Below, piece by piece: positions 63,409-64,000 of a stretch of 64,000 bases of DNA (the first letter of the stretch is position 1; each line of letters begins with the position of its first letter). Below the pieces are notes generated by a model. That model was given only the letters and a program-made list of their open reading frames with translations. It was not told the origin of the DNA and did not search any database. Origin of the DNA: Burkholderiaceae bacterium (lineage in GTDB: Bacteria > Pseudomonadota > Gammaproteobacteria > Burkholderiales > Burkholderiaceae); contig CANFOT010000003.1 of NCBI GenBank assembly GCA_947448625.1, positions 61,860-125,859 on the forward strand, written 5' to 3'. The position numbers were made by a program, and so were the translations under genes.

Positions 63409-63431
63409 CCGTTTTAGATTGAAGGGTTGTC

Positions 63432-63923
63432 GTGAAAGATCAGCGGATTATTTCTGCAGAGGTAGAAAACCTTGGTTACGCGCTAGTAGATATCGAGCGT
63501 GAAGCCGGCGGTTTGCTGCGTGTCACGATTGAAAACCCCGATTATGAGCGCCTGATTAATGTCCAGGATTGCGAAAAGGTAAGTCACCAACTGAGTTACA
63601 CCTTACCAGTTGAAAACATTCCTTTTGAGCGTCTAGAGATTTCCTCTCCTGGTCTAGATCGCCCTGTTAAATCAGCGGCTGATTACGAGCGTTTTGCTGG
63701 AATGGAAGTGGATTTGAAGTTGCGTGTTGCCGTTGGCGATCGCAAGAAGTTTCGTGGTGTGTTGCAAGGTTTGCTGAGCGGTGAGTTGGATTCGCCTGAC
63801 GCGAAATTTGGTTTGTTGTTTGAAGGTGCCGATGGCACCGAGTCTCAATTGGAGTTTTCTTTAGCCGAGGTCGATAAGACTCGGTTGGTCCCTGTTATTG
63901 ATTTCAAAGGAAGAAAGTCATGA
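63432..63923 (+). CDS. rimP: Ribosome maturation factor RimP
   Basis: RimP binds the 30S precursor and helps its maturation. The 163-residue protein has the family opening ENLGYALVDIEREAGGLLRVTIE, then SHQLSYTLPVENIPFERLEISSPGLDRPVKS. The start codon is GTG in GGTTGTCGTGAAAGATCAG. It overlaps nusA by 4 bases. Confidence 0.94.
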   Translation: MKDQRIISAEVENLGYALVDIEREAGGLLRVTIENPDYERLINVQDCEKVSHQLSYTLPVENIPFERLEISSPGLDRPVKSAADYERFAGMEVDLKLRVAVGDRKKFRGVLQGLLSGELDSPDAKFGLLFEGADGTESQLEFSLAEVDKTRLVPVIDFKGRKS

Positions 63924-64000
63924 GCCGAGAAGTTCTCATGTTGGCAGACGCCTTAGCGCGTGAAAAGAACGTAGATCAAGCGATTGTGTTTGAGGCGCTA
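63920..64000 (+). CDS. nusA: Transcription factor NusA, N-terminal fragment
   Basis: Twenty-seven codons are visible (MSREVLMLADALAREKNV, then VFEAL), matching the NusA N-terminus that binds RNA polymerase. The gene runs off the window end. The rimP-nusA order with an overlap is conserved widely, and infB would be expected next. NusA acts in pausing, termination and antitermination, which is relevant to the terminator in its own leader. Confidence 0.93.
   Translation, partial: MSREVLMLADALAREKNVDQAIVFEAL

Overview
The window looks like a chromosomal segment of a betaproteobacterium of the Burkholderiaceae, most likely Polynucleobacter or a close freshwater relative. I infer this from the moderate GC content, the gene neighbourhoods (ftsK-lolA-serS-tRNA-Ser, scpB-rluB-rimP-nusA, yejABEF next to fabI) and the number of Bug-type (TctC-like) periplasmic binding proteins. 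This is a judgement from gene content; I ran no database search. I see no prophage, insertion sequence, CRISPR array, rRNA gene or integrase. No gene-free stretch exceeds 300 bases.

Layout. 1-4.7 kb: the end of ftsK, lolA, serS, a tRNA-Ser(CGA) with a terminator, and recQ. 4.7-6.9 kb: a more AT-rich islet with a MipA-like outer-membrane protein, an alpha/beta hydrolase and a free-standing DUF4118 membrane protein. 7.1-8.8 kb: a Bug binding protein with an RraA-like enzyme. 8.9-12.7 kb: a ferric-iron ABC importer (fbpC divergent from fbpB-fbpA) with a Fur-box-like site before fbpA. 12.7-19.5 kb: small housekeeping or hypothetical genes, including a lipoprotein, a histone-H1-like Lys/Ala-tailed protein, YdcH, YjdM, an AsmA-like protein, SlyX, an LLM flavoenzyme, a PIN protein and YaeQ. 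19.6-28.8 kb: a FAD dehydrogenase with hemN, ompW behind two perfect FNR-type boxes, a P-loop kinase-like protein, uup, YggT, an esterase and cbpA-cbpM.

28.9-37.4 kb is a catabolic island that appears to handle sugar acids or related hydroxy acids. It holds a UxaA/GarD-type dehydratase, two Bug proteins, an enolase-superfamily enzyme, a 3-hydroxyacyl-CoA-dehydrogenase-family enzyme, an SMP-30 lactonase, a GntR/UTRA regulator and an Ldh2-type dehydrogenase. A perfect palindrome in front of the lactonase gene is a candidate operator for the GntR protein. 37.5-41.9 kb: a pirin, a membrane-anchored TAXI protein, PsiE, and a flavocytochrome c sulfide dehydrogenase pair (fccA-fccB). 42-45.6 kb: an overlapping three-gene unit of an ArnT-like glycosyltransferase, a sialidase-fold protein and a membrane protein.

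45.7-52.1 kb is one long minus-strand run: fabI, chrA, then a mesaconyl-CoA-hydratase-like protein, an MmgE/PrpD protein, a CitE-like CoA lyase and a Bug protein. The last four look like a short pathway for a C5 or methylated dicarboxylate. 52.1-57.8 kb: the yejABEF peptide importer. 57.9-60.5 kb: an NlpC/P60 protein whose catalytic cysteine is replaced by glycine, a beta-barrel protein, and a patatin with a Tat/lipoprotein-like signal. 60.7-64 kb: scpB, rluB, then a structured leader with a terminator before rimP and the start of nusA.

The points most worth a second look are the cysteine-less NlpC/P60 protein, the rimP leader and attenuator, the two catabolic clusters with orphan Bug proteins, the histone-tailed protein, and the glycosyltransferase/sialidase-like operon.
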